A stretch of DNA of 64,000 nt from positions 3,530,022 through 3,594,021 of the forward strand of contig CM041202.1 of NCBI GenBank assembly GCA_023078555.1, in the 5' to 3' direction. The stretch's first letter is position 1. Every line of letters begins with the position of its first letter. This stretch comes from Ulva prolifera. Its lineage: Eukaryota > Chlorophyta > Ulvophyceae > Ulvales > Ulvaceae. The notes under the pieces are model-generated. The model saw only the letters and a list, made by a program, of their open reading frames with translations. It ran no database searches and had not been told where the DNA came from. Below are positions 9,641-22,356 of the stretch, piece after piece. A program made the position numbers and the translations under genes.

Positions 9641-11724
9641 GTAAGGTACTAGTAACAAAAATCAGAATCTCATGTGACAAGCTGGCACAGCTCACAACCC
9701 ATCTGGTCTGTGCTGCAAGCCGCGCTCCCTTTCCCGCTAGGCGCCGTCTCCCGTTTGCCTCAGTCAGCTGGAACTGCAGCCGGGCAAAAATGTTGGTGGT
9801 TGCATGGCCTTTATTCGGAGGGTGCCACGATCGGAGCCACATTGGTGAGGCGCGGTGCACGGTATGGATAGGTCAACTTGCGCAGCGAAAGGTTCCGCAC
9901 ATTGCATAAATGTTTGAGGAGGGGTGGGGATTGGGGGGCTGCGGCACCTTGAGGTGATACGGAGGCCCGTCTCTGCTTATCACAAGTATCAATGTGTACA
10001 TACATGTCCACCTCGAGTGCAGCTGATGCAGATGATTCCGTGCTGCAACATGCCTTGCTGACTTCATTGTTTCACACACTCACTCACGCGCCCAAGTCAC
10101 ACGCACAAGTACTAACCGGACGGTGGCGGGCGTACGCCGCGTGGTGGGTGCTTCCTTCGTTTGTAGCCGGGTCATCCCGACGGAGGCATATCGGGGGCAG
10201 CGAGAGCCTCGAGAGCTGCTGACATGACCATTGGCCCAGCACAACCGATTCACATATAGCTACCAGCATCGGTCACGGAACAATCTCCCTGCCGCCGAAC
10301 GTCCGCAACATGCAGACCAGTCCCGTACCGCCCCATACAAGCAAAGTACATGTCGGTCTTGCTGAGGTATTTGAACACCGACGCCCCTGCCCACTCACCC
10401 GCCCAAACATGCACGTTCACCCACAATCAAACCCATGTGCCACGCCAGCAGCTCCCGAGTCTGCCCCACACGAGATTGAGAAGGTGTTCCGTGAGGGAGA
10501 TGGCGGCTGCGGCTGCTGGTGTGGTTGGGAGCCCGAGAGCATGCATAAGAGTCGCACCGCTCCATGTGAGACACAAGGTGAGGCCGGGGGCCGGGGGGGG
10601 GGGAGGCGGTGGCGGACGTCAGCAATGAGCTTCTTCGAAAGGAGGTATATGTGGACGTGGGGGAGCGTGCTCGGACGCCACATGCATCATGCATGATTTC
10701 GAGAGATCCGGCACGTCCGTGGCATCTGAAAATGCTCTTTGACGCCAGTCTACGAACCAGCCCCTGCTACTTTCATGAATGCGCGCATGAGTGGTTAGGG
10801 GTACACAGCAGCTAGCGCGAGAGCCCCTGATTTGATGGGGAGCCCCGGGGCTTTATCCTACCTCGGGGCACCCTTGTTTCTTGTAGTTAGTGTAGTATAT
10901 ACTTGCACGGGCGGATGTGCACTCGGGCTAGGTTGCTGTAGCTGCATGATAGAGTGGCACGCAAAATCTTTGGGGATGCCAGGGGAGCCGTTTCGGGAGA
11001 ATATAGCACCTGGTACCTGTATACTACCGGTGGACTTGCTAAATTTGCAGCATGCGACGAAGCGAGCGCGATGTGCTTACACCGCGAGCGGACGTCCTCC
11101 CGAGCAAACGGAGCGCGTTCCATTGGGAATGTTGCTACAGAAGAGTGAGCGAAGGGCATAGCCAAACGCTGCAATTGAATCTCTTCCGAATTGACAGCCA
11201 GCCGCACTACAGCGATTGAGCATGTGCATAGTGTCAGGTGCATAGTGTACCTGGCGATCTGCTCCGCAACTACAGCACTCCACCACTACGCAGAGCTCCC
11301 ATGCTCAATACTTGATGTCTCTTAGCCACACTTGTACGCTTGTTGTGCAATGCATGGTCATTTCGGATACCTCCTGAATCCTTGTAACCGCCGGATCTGC
11401 CCCAAAAGAAGAGCGATGCCGAAGAAATTGCATGCTTGCATGTCCGGCACGAACGCAGCTGCGAGCCTGACGAGGAAAGGGTCAAAGTAACGTCCAATGT
11501 GCTTCCCGGTACTGAAGGGGGACGTGACTGCATCAGTGGTAATGAGCGAGACATCTAGCTGGGGCATGCCGAGCTGCAGCTGACGTATGCTGACCTTCGG
11601 AAATTAGGAAGGATTGGCTAATTTTCCACTGGTGAATAACAGTTGCCTATTTGCAAATGTCACTGCTTTGTTGTTACTACACCACACTGAAAGCTTGCTC
11701 TGCTTGCGGGATGTGAGGTCGCCT
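9641..11724. other. No gene recognised
   Basis: About 2 kb in which no frame shows a domain or motif I recognise. Frames of 90-130 codons occur on both strands at the same places (for example 10310-10696), with low-complexity composition. No repeat shared with the rest of the window was noticed. Confidence 0.5.
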
Positions 11725-11750
11725 CCCCCCCCCCCCCCCCCCCCCCCCCC
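11725..11750 (+). repeat. Poly-C tract (26 C)
   Basis: Twenty-six consecutive C residues directly after GCCT; counterpart of the two poly-G tracts in the first 9 kb. Confidence 0.95.
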
Positions 11751-11839
11751 ATAACAGCGACTCAACGGGAGAGTGAGAGAGAGCCCAGCGGGATTACGTT
11801 CCCCCCAGAGGAACGGCGATGTAGAGCACTGCTCTAGTA

Positions 11840-12030
11840 TGGAAGAACCGATACAGCGGTCGTGCTGGTCGTGGGGTTAAACAGTGTTAGTGGGGATGCT
11901 GTTCGCCCGCCTCCGGTCTCGGAGTTGCCTTGCGCTGTTGCAATGACACCAGCCCGAGTCTGCGACAGCAGATGTGCCTTGGATGCCTCGTACGGTCCCG
12001 GAACTCGCAAATATTAAAGTCCCAATGGAT
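11840..12030 (+). repeat. Motif-bearing segment related to 6.7-6.9 kb
   Basis: This segment shares scattered words with 6715-6925, in the same order: CGTGCT.GT.GTGG, GTGTT.GTGG.GATGCTG, CTTGGATGCCTC and GGTCCCGGA. It ends in a weak copy of the motif (TCCCGGAACTCGCAAATATT). It directly abuts the 3' end of the minus-strand LINE-derived copy B. Confidence 0.45.
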
Positions 12031-12039
12031 CTGTATACA

Positions 12040-12710
12040 TATACAAGACTATAATTATACTGTGTATATATAGTTACAAAGGACAGATGCCGGGCATGGA
12101 GCCGTTTCTCGGAATTTACTCGCAAATCCACTTACTCATTCATGGCACTAGGCCGGGCACGAGCACGTACCCCAACCCTGCAGGGTGATTCCAGCCAAAG
12201 ATCAAAGCCCCGCACGGAGCACATAAGCATTCCCTTTGCACAACGCCACACTCAACCGGCGCAAAGCATTCGTCACAAACACACCGTGGTCCACTACACC
12301 ACAGCAATACGCAACCTCCGCCAGCCGATTCAAATGATCCATAGAAGGCTGTCCCAACCGACCATGCGTTTCAAGCGACAATGGCACGATAGCATATGCA
12401 TCAGGGTCGTATGCATGATACACATTGCGATTCAGCACATCCCGCACCACCGTAGCAGACCCGTCCTCCCGAGCCGCCCGGCTGCAATACGTCCCAACAC
12501 AAGGGGTTCGCAACCGACACATCCCCAATGCACAAGGGGTCATTAGGTGGCCCAAACATGATATCCCTCACCTCAACGTGGGCCTTCGGTCTGATCACCT
12601 CCTCCAGCCCCTCCTCCCACGCGGTAGCGGCCCCCACCCTAGGCCATGCCGCACCATGGCCACCTTGCACCACCGCCGCCGCCGGCGCCGAAGCCTGCAC
12701 AGCGTATGTT
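12040..12710 (-). pseudogene. LINE-derived C-terminal domain, copy B (minus, decayed)
   Basis: Read on the minus strand this carries VRDIMFGPPNDPLCIGDVSV (from about 12570 down) and, in another frame, MDHLNRLAEVAYCCGVVDHG and FVTNALRRLSVALCKGNAYV (12340-12215), matching the 24.6-kb copy closely. The 3' untranslated part (GTGGATTTGCG ... CTGTCCTTTGTAACTA, about 12140-12070) is shared with the other copies, which marks a common 3' end. The coding part is frame-broken and lacks everything upstream of the Pro/Ala-rich linker. Confidence 0.7.
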
Positions 12711-14215
12711 ATGGATGCATCTGTCTGTGCTTCGGAAACATGTATTCGCTCACGAAGGTATACATGTTAGTAGTAAAGGCGCCGTTGCAACCCATGGGTG
12801 TGAAAGCGTGCCGGTAGATGCTCTGCTTTGCATCGACGTGGACATGTATGGCTGGCCATCCTTCAGAATTCTTTGGTCAATTCATGGGGATGATTTGGCC
12901 GTGTCAATGGGTGTTTGCAGCATGGTGCCGTGTGTTGAGACGACATAGCCGGAGAGGCAATTGGCACCGCAAACTCCGCGGTGGCGTGTTTTACAAGGAC
13001 AAAGGTAGCTGCCGTAGATGCGGGTGTGTATTGCCAGGCCAGCGGTGCAGGTTGTGTACAGCTGATCCCCCCGGCAATCGATTATACATATGTGAATTGC
13101 GCTTGCTTCAGGCCCGTTGCCTCTTGTGTAACCCAACACGGCTGTGCACAGCAAAAGGCATGCACATGCCGCCTCGCGCCGGCATCATCATGCCGAGATT
13201 GGTACAAGCTGAATATCCTAGCATGCATGCGGGGCACATGCGCACGCCATTCAGCTGGATGGCGTACTGCCCATGTACACTGTCGAACTCTCGAGACCGA
13301 TCGGTAGGTTGGAAGCACAGCATAGCGGCCACTGAATGTGAAATGCATACATGTCTGCATGCCAGCTGCCTTAGCTGGACTCAGCCTACTTGCGTAGGTG
13401 CCGGCATAAGCAGGAAAAGCTGATCGATCTCTACCTTCAGCGCGCGCGCGCTCTCGATTATATCGATATGGGTCGCAGTTTGCGCGCGGCTGGCGCGACG
13501 CTTCCAGAAATATTGCATCCAGCGCCCACGCCATGGCCTGGGCGGGTAAGGTACATGCTAGCTCGTGCGCTCTGAGCACTTTAGTTGCATATCCTGTGCT
13601 CACATCCTGTACCACGGCCATGTCCCACGTCTTCGAGATGATTTGTCCACAGCATTGGTGCACCATGGTGTCGTGCTAGGCGTACGCGTATGCCACATCT
13701 ACAAAATAGTGTATCTGTATGCCCTAGCTGTAGCTATATCGTGGCACACTTACAGATCTTGCCGTCGCTCACCAGCGTCTGCTTCATTTCGTCCTTGTCC
13801 GCACTCCCCAAGCTCCGCGAAGCTCCGCGCAGTTGCCGCCTCAGACAGATGGCGCCCGACGCGCCGAGCGCGTGAATCGCGGCCACGTAGTGTATCGGGC
13901 CCGATCGGGCCTTATCTTCGCGAGACGCTGCGGCAAACGCTGGACGAGAAGCTGCCGCGGGTCCTGCGGCACACGGCTCCTGCTAGGACACTACAACGCA
14001 ATTACAATACAGACTCAGCCTGCTTGCGAGGTAAACGGGCCTATTGGTGGATGCGTTTGGGCCGTATCTTGAGGCCTCAAGATAGGGCGCGGTGGACATG
14101 GACGTGACGCTGTTTTACATGTACATAGCAAGTTTGCATGCTTGGGGTGGCTCAGCTGAGCTCAGCTCTTCGCCGGGTCATTTTTAGGGATACTCTGTTA
14201 CACATGTTTAGGGAA
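12711..14215. other. No gene recognised
   Basis: No recognisable coding region. Frames of up to 200 codons occur on both strands over 12818-13666 and 13565-14107 without a family signature. A third copy of the TTACAAGGACAAAG word lies at 12990-13003. The segment ends at the left terminus of the YR element. Confidence 0.5.
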
Positions 14216-14306
14216 GACTGATTTTACACTGTATCGTTCAGCTGATGGTAGCCGCTGATTAGTTTGCATGAGACGGTGGCCCCCGGTGGAAGCTTCTTCC
14301 GGCCCC
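14216..14306 (+). repeat. Repeat A, left terminal copy
   Basis: Ninety-one bases starting GACTGATTTTACACTG and ending TTCTTCCGGCCCC, identical to 14804-14894. It forms the left end of the YR element; sequence left of it is unrelated to that left of the inner copy apart from GGGAA. Confidence 0.9.
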
Positions 14307-14612
14307 CGGGTGGGCGCCGCCACGACATGACTGATGGCTACGTGTGGCTACATGTGCACATGCATGTCGGGCTGTCTGTGCCAGCTGTCTGCCTTCACAG
14401 CTGGGGAGTTGTATAGCGGGCTACCAACAGCGTGTGTCTGTTTGTGTCACTCTCTCTAGGTCGGGGCTGTGCCTGTGTTTGTTGCATCTCCCAGTCTCGA
14501 GTCTCGGTTCTCTCTTGATTACTCCTCTGTGTGTGTAGGGCTGTTCCTGCGTTCTCTCCTTCGAGCTGTGCTCCTGCAGTTTCCGTTCCTCTGCTATCGG
14601 GTGGTGGGTGGG

Positions 14613-14802
14613 TGCGATTCTTATTAAGCTGGACCTGTAGACTTCATGCAGGCTCAGCAACGAACGATGCTGTGCTTGTTTGTCTCTTCCCTACATGTAC
14701 TTGTCTGTTATGTCAAGTGCAGGACTCGGCGTTGGGCTGACTCCTGGCCTCGTTATCTCGAGGCGTCCTAGCGCCCTCTTGTCGTCAGTGTAAGTGGGGA
14801 AG
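14613..14802 (+). repeat. Repeat B, inner copy
   Basis: One hundred and ninety bases starting TGCGATTCTTATTAAGCTGG and ending GTAAGTGGGGAAG, identical to 20784-20973. One base separates it from the inner copy of repeat A, giving the BA junction expected if the element passes through a circle. It contains CTCGTTATCTCGAG, a word with partial dyad symmetry that also occurs (reverse complement) at 26587 and 43555. Confidence 0.9.
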
Positions 14803-14803
14803 A

Positions 14804-14894
14804 GACTGATTTTACACTGTATCGTTCAGCTGATGGTAGCCGCTGATTAGTTTGCATGAGACGGTGGCCCCCGGTGGAAGCTTCTTCCGGCCCC
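14804..14894 (+). repeat. Repeat A, inner copy
   Basis: Identical to the left terminal copy at 14216-14306 over 91 bases. It directly precedes the region leading into the recombinase gene. Confidence 0.9.
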
Positions 14895-14989
14895 GCCCGC
14901 CCTATAGATCCAATTCCAATCGCTGCTTGCAGCATACCTCTGTCTGACTCCTGTCTGACTCGCACTGAGTTCTCACTTGTTCTGTTCAG

Positions 14990-16165
14990 GTTGAGGCTCA
15001 GCAGCATCTCAGTGCTCTTCGATTCGGGCCCGGTCGCCCCTCTGCAGATGGCCTGTGTTTGTCTCCGAACACTCGTGAGGCCCGGCTGCGCGCCGAGCGC
15101 GAACGACTGATCGCTGATGAGCGCTCCTTCTGTCGTCATCCCCGAACGGAGTCCAACTATTCCAAGGCCAACGAGCTGTTTGCGCCTTTCCTGCAGCTGA
15201 TGTTTGCCACAGTGGACCAGGGGTGGGCCACGTGCCGCCCAGACCATGTGTGCTTGTTCCTCCATGAGCATCTTCTCCCAAGCCTAACCGGCCGCTCCTG
15301 TGCGGGTGTGGCCACTTCTACCCTCCAAAGCTGGGTCAGTGCGCTGGGTCGGTGTTTCGACTTCCGGGGGCGCAGCCGGGACTGGTGTGACGAGGGGTAC
15401 GGGAATCCAGTGCGATCGGAGCTGGTGCGCGGGGCTGTGCGTGCTTACCAGCGGCGGCAGGCTGTTGTTGGGGTGCGCCCACGCAGTGCTGTGCCTTTTA
15501 CCCCCCAGACTGTGACTGCTCTAATTGGTCGCATGGACGTTGAGCTGCGCGCCGCAGCGGCTGCTGGTGTGGCTACCAGGGTATCAGTGCTCCTGAGGGA
15601 TGCTACCTATATCCTATATCTGTGGAACAGTGGCCGTAGGGGTCAGGATGCCCTGTATGTGGACTGGGAGGATCTTTATTTGCAGCGCGCGGACCGTACG
15701 GTTGTCTCGGTCAGTGATGCCTGGGCAGGGGAGTTCCCTCATTCGGAGGCGCCGATTGGTTGCCTTCTCATGGTACCCTGCCGCAGCAAGACAGAGCAAT
15801 TTCGGCGACCCCAGACCCAGGAGATTGCGATACATGAGAACTCTGATCTCTGTGCTATCCGGCGCCTCCGCCTCCTATATCAATGGCAGCGTGCCCTCTC
15901 CGGCAGTCCGCCTGTTGGGGCTGTGTTTCGGTCCCAGCGGCCTGGTTCCCCGCGGCTGTCTTCGCAGGCGGCCGGCAACCGGGTGAGGGCTAATCTCGTG
16001 CGGTTTGGTGTTGACGGCGGGGAGACTATGCACAGTTTCCGGAGAGGGCATGTGCAAACTGCCCAAGCTGCTGCGGAGCCTGCTGCTGTCACCATGAGGC
16101 GGACTGGCATGGCCAGTTCTGCTACATTTGAGCGCTATGCTGACCGCGGTCGTCACCTGCGATAG
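14990..16165 (+). CDS. Tyrosine recombinase (integrase) of the YR element
   Basis: The open frame runs to a stop at 16163-16165 and looks whole. It would act in the nucleus, cutting and joining DNA through a covalent 3'-phosphotyrosine to integrate a circular copy. The N-terminal part (about 15059-15480) fits a helical core-binding domain. The catalytic domain shows the first Arg in NSGRRGQDALYVDW (about 15629-15670), box II as MHSFRRGHVQTA (16028-16063) and the nucleophilic Tyr in FERYADRGRHLR (16127-16162). There is no ATG near the start of similarity: the frame is open upstream without Met to a good splice acceptor (TTCTGTTCAG, ending 14989), so the start lies in an upstream exon, perhaps within the A/B repeats. 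Length is near that of other eukaryotic transposon YRs. Confidence 0.75.
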   Translation, partial: VEAQQHLSALRFGPGRPSADGLCLSPNTREARLRAERERLIADERSFCRHPRTESNYSKANELFAPFLQLMFATVDQGWATCRPDHVCLFLHEHLLPSLTGRSCAGVATSTLQSWVSALGRCFDFRGRSRDWCDEGYGNPVRSELVRGAVRAYQRRQAVVGVRPRSAVPFTPQTVTALIGRMDVELRAAAAAGVATRVSVLLRDATYILYLWNSGRRGQDALYVDWEDLYLQRADRTVVSVSDAWAGEFPHSEAPIGCLLMVPCRSKTEQFRRPQTQEIAIHENSDLCAIRRLRLLYQWQRALSGSPPVGAVFRSQRPGSPRLSSQAAGNRVRANLVRFGVDGGETMHSFRRGHVQTAQAAAEPAAVTMRRTGMASSATFERYADRGRHLR

Positions 16166-16469
16166 GCGTACATCATTATACCACCAGTCTCATGTGATGA
16201 GCAGACTCTGTAAGCCGGTGTTCCACTGGCCACTTGTGTGGTTGCCAGGTCTGGCCGATGTGGGCCACATTAATATTGCAGCACTGTAGCAATCGTTGAT
16301 AATCGCATTTTCCCAGGCCAGCTGGCTACCTTCTTCTGACGGGTGCTCCTGATACCGCGTGAGCAGACTCACCATGAAATTTGTGCCTCTCTGTATGTAT
16401 GATCTTCAGCCGCATACGCGGTAACAACACAACCGCCAGAAACTTTCTTGAAGATACATACAGCAAGTT

Positions 16470-18880
<2,411 letters not shown>

Positions 18881-19142
18881 TTCAGGCCACGTCAGCTTGG
18901 CACCTGACACACTGCTCTGCTCATTGGCTAGCTGATTTTGCTGTTCTGCTCCACAAGTCGATTGATTCTGTGCTGGCTGTACATAGCATGTTAAACAAAT
19001 GTGGACCGTCATCCCGTGTCCTGCTCTGTAGACTATATACATGTATAGCATTGCCCTCATGGAGCTTCCCTTTTGCCTGTGGCTTTCATATTTGCCTGTG
19101 GCAACACTACAGCGCCTTTTAGTAGCTGAATAGCCTCGTAGA

Positions 19143-19940
19143 TCTCAGCTCGCTGCCGCAGCAGGTCCTCGCTCTTCTGCACCTGGGCAGACTCAGCTCG
19201 CTGCCGCAGCAGGTCCTCGTTCTTCTGCACCTTGGCAGGCTCAGCTCGCTGCTGCAGCAGGTCCACGCTCTTCTGCACCTGGGCAGACTCAGCTCGCTGC
19301 CGCAGCAGGTCCTCGCTCTTCTGCACCTTGGCAGGCTCAGCTCACTGCCGCAGTAGGTCCTCGCTCTTCTGCACCTGGGCAGACTCAGCTCGCTGCCGCA
19401 GCAGGTCCTCGCTCTTCTGCACCTTGGCAGGCTCAGCTCACTGCCGCAGCAGGTCCACGCTCTTCTGCACCTGGGCAGGTCTCAGCTCGCTGCCGCAGCA
19501 GGTCCTCGCTCTTCTGCACCTGGGCAGACTCAGCTCGCTGCCGCAGCAGGTCCTCGCTCTTCTGCACCTTGGCAGGCTCAGCTCACTGCCGCAGCAGGTC
19601 CTCGCTCTTCTGCACCTTGGCAGGCTCAGCTCACTGCCGCAGCAGGTCCTCGCTCATCCGCACCTTGGCAGGCTCAGCTCACTGCCGCAGCAGGTCCTCG
19701 CTCTTCTGCACCTTGGCAGGCTCAGCTCACTGCCGCAGCAGGTCCTCGCTCTTCTGCACCTTGGCAGGCTCAGCTCACTGCCGCAGCAGGTCCTCGCTCA
19801 TCTGCACCTTGGCAGGCTCAGCTCACTGCCGCAGCAGGTCCTCGCTCATCTGCACCTTGGCAGGCTCAGCTCGCTGCCGCAGCAGGTCCACGCTCTTCTG
19901 CACCTGGGCAGGTCTCAGCTCGCTGCCGCAGCAGGTCCTC
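19143..19940 (-). repeat. 48-bp minisatellite encoding a 16-residue repeat on the minus strand
   Basis: About 16.6 tandem units of 48 bp (plus-strand core CTGCCGCAGCAGGTCCTCGC). Because 48 is a multiple of three, each frame repeats cleanly; on the minus strand the unit reads QKSEDLLRQRAESAQV, a charged, helix-prone sequence. That is the strand on which the body genes of a Kangaroo-like element would lie, so it may be a fossil gag coiled coil. Units differ by a few substitutions (CTTG/CTGG, Cys/Arg alternations on plus). The minus frame is open over 19326-19057 and ends LPQANMKATGKREAP. Confidence 0.85.
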
Positions 19941-20378
19941 GTTATGGTGGCGTATTGATGTATTGTATTTCTGTTTGCAATCAGCTCATGTCTTGCTCTG
20001 GTCTAATGCTGAGTCTCTAGACCGAATTTGATGCCCGCGATATGTCACAGTACATAATCAGCTTGCAGTGAGAGTCTTCGTTAGGTGTCATCCCTGCTAC
20101 TGACCTAGCAGTTAGTAGCTCGTCGAATGTTGCTTGCTTCAGCGATACATTTCCTGTGCCTAAGACGAGGTCGGGAGTGATGTGTATCTCGGGCAGATTC
20201 CAGCAGCAGCCATGTTGTGGCGACCGGCGCCACGCAGCACAGATTGTCTGCTTTTAATAATGTGTCTCACAGCCCATAAACTCAGGCGCGGTTGCATAGA
20301 TCGGAGCCTCCTCTTGGCTATAGCCCGCCTCCAGATATAAAACTGGCGGCAATTTGACCATGTGGCATGTACTGGGCT

Positions 20379-20663
20379 TCAGTGATTCGATTGACAGCTA
20401 TTCCATTTGAGGGCCGTAACACATTCACTTGGAATTCCTGAGCTGGGGTCTGTAGCACCATCGTCTTGATCCTGGTGCTCCGTCAGGCTCATGTCGGCAC
20501 CGTCCTGCCCAGAGTCCGTTCCTATCCTGCCCAAATTCATCATCTCTCTAGCAACGCTATGAAATCTGTTCTGTCGGTGACATTCCTGGTCGCTTCCGTG
20601 CTTCCGCTTCGAGACGGACTGACTGCTGCAACAACCATCGGTATCCGCGCCCTCGCCACGCAA
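20379..20663 (-). CDS. Possible gag-like ORF start of the YR element
   Basis: This minus-strand ORF of 94 residues begins 120 bp inside repeat B, where the first body gene of the element would start in the Kangaroo orientation. The product is polar and acidic in its second half (GQDGADMSLTEHQDQDDGA) with no recognised domain. Position is the only support; it may equally be a chance frame, and the plus strand is also open here. Confidence 0.2.
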   Translation of the reverse strand: MRGEGADTDGCCSSQSVSKRKHGSDQECHRQNRFHSVAREMMNLGRIGTDSGQDGADMSLTEHQDQDDGATDPSSGIPSECVTALKWNSCQSNH

Positions 20664-20783
20664 CTTCCGCTCGTCGAAATTGAACGCGTGAATTCAGTAT
20701 GTGTCAAATGTACTGCTCCATCTTCAAGTTGGCCGGTGCTGTAGCCTGTATCCTCTTGGTGCCATACTTCTACCCAATCTTGC

Positions 20784-20973
20784 TGCGATTCTTATTAAGC
20801 TGGACCTGTAGACTTCATGCAGGCTCAGCAACGAACGATGCTGTGCTTGTTTGTCTCTTCCCTACATGTACTTGTCTGTTATGTCAAGTGCAGGACTCGG
20901 CGTTGGGCTGACTCCTGGCCTCGTTATCTCGAGGCGTCCTAGCGCCCTCTTGTCGTCAGTGTAAGTGGGGAAG
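20784..20973 (+). repeat. Repeat B, right terminal copy
   Basis: Identical over 190 bases to the inner copy at 14613-14802; ends GTGGGGAAG, after which unrelated flanking sequence (TACCTCCCTCAG) starts. This defines the right end of the YR element. Confidence 0.9.
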
Positions 20974-20986
20974 TACCTCCCTCAGC

Positions 20987-22356
20987 GACCTCCTTATCGA
21001 GACCCCCAGCGACTGGGTCACGGCGTCATGCTTCGTACTTGGCGAATCGAGCATGACGGTGTCTCCGTCGGGCCAACAGCGCGCAGGCAACAACCCGCTG
21101 GGGCCCCATGGGGGCGCCTTTGCCATGGCTGCAATAACAAGCAAGTAGTTCGTTGCCCATAGCGGATGTGACGTTGCATAGTGGACTAGATGAAGGCTGT
21201 GTTGCCGTGCTATTTGCAGCGGCATGTGCTGTCTCATCTTCCAGGCTGCGTATGCTCTTTAACAGAGCTGTGAGATACTCTAGACACACTCAAGTATGAT
21301 TGAATTATTTTTGGCCCAATGTTTAGCGAATAGCTGCGTACGAGCGGCAGTATCTCGATATAGTTGCGCTAATGCAAACAGCAACGGTTGCCTTTCCTCA
21401 AGCCGGACAGCATCGGTAGATATACGACATCGAATTACGCCTTCATACATGTTATCGTTGCTGCATCACACGGGGCTTGTTGTATACCGATTGCCGCAGC
21501 CTGCGAGATACTCCAGCCGCGAGATTGTACATGCTTCATGTAACATGAGACCACATATACATGGCCTCTGAAACATCATGAACTTTGTTATCATTGCTGC
21601 TCTTTTAGTCGTTGATATCATGGGTGATGTCCGCTGGTGACCATGTCTTGTTCGAGGTACTTACACGTTGGACAACAACGGCTCATGCCAACTATTCGCT
21701 GCAATGGCCGATGAGACTATGAAGTTGGCAAGCAAAATCTCTGCCATATCACGGCTGCGTTAGCGCTTGCTGAGCTGCGTAGAAATGAAATCAAGCCTTT
21801 GTCAAGCAATCAATCTTTGACTTGCAGCCCACGCCGGCCAGAAAGTGCAACACAAGCATGGACGTAATGCTGCATGCCGCTTGGTTCAATGCCTCCAAAG
21901 ATGAATCTAGCGAAATCGTAACAAGCAATCGTCTTGTGACGATACATAAGTTCAATGGATGGTACGCATCGACCTTGACTACGCAAGGCTGCGGGGCTGC
22001 AATGTACATGTCCCTGAAATGCCCAAGCACACGCAACGCAGAAAACATGCAAAGATAAGTAGCTGTCAAAGATACCCCGAACTGGTTACAGGATATCATT
22101 GTGTTTGAAAGCGGGCCGTTCCAGGCTGCAGGCTCCGCCGCTGAGGGCTCGGGGTTGCATTTGCTCGACCAATGCAGTCGCGCGGCGCTGATAACATCCG
22201 CATAGCAGTACGGATGGTTTGCGTTGCGTGCGGCGCCAGGGCCACCGCGATGGCGATTCGAAACTGCGCGCGAGGCCATGCCGTCATGCTCGGTTCGCCA
22301 AGTACGAAGCATGACGCCGTGACCCAGCCGCGGGGGGTCTCGATAAGGAGGTCGCT
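20987..22356. mobile_element. Inverted-repeat unit, 75-bp arms
   Basis: Bases 20987-21060 and 22281-22356 are inverted copies that differ at about three of 75 positions (core CTGGGTCACGGCGTCATGCT). The outer neighbours differ by a flipped hexamer (GAGGGA/CCCTCA) before another short match, so the true ends may be slightly further out. The 1.2 kb between shows no transposase. A minus frame of 285 codons (22648-21791) crosses the right arm and is not recognised. It could be a non-autonomous TIR element or an inverted duplication; no target-site duplication is clear. Confidence 0.5.
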
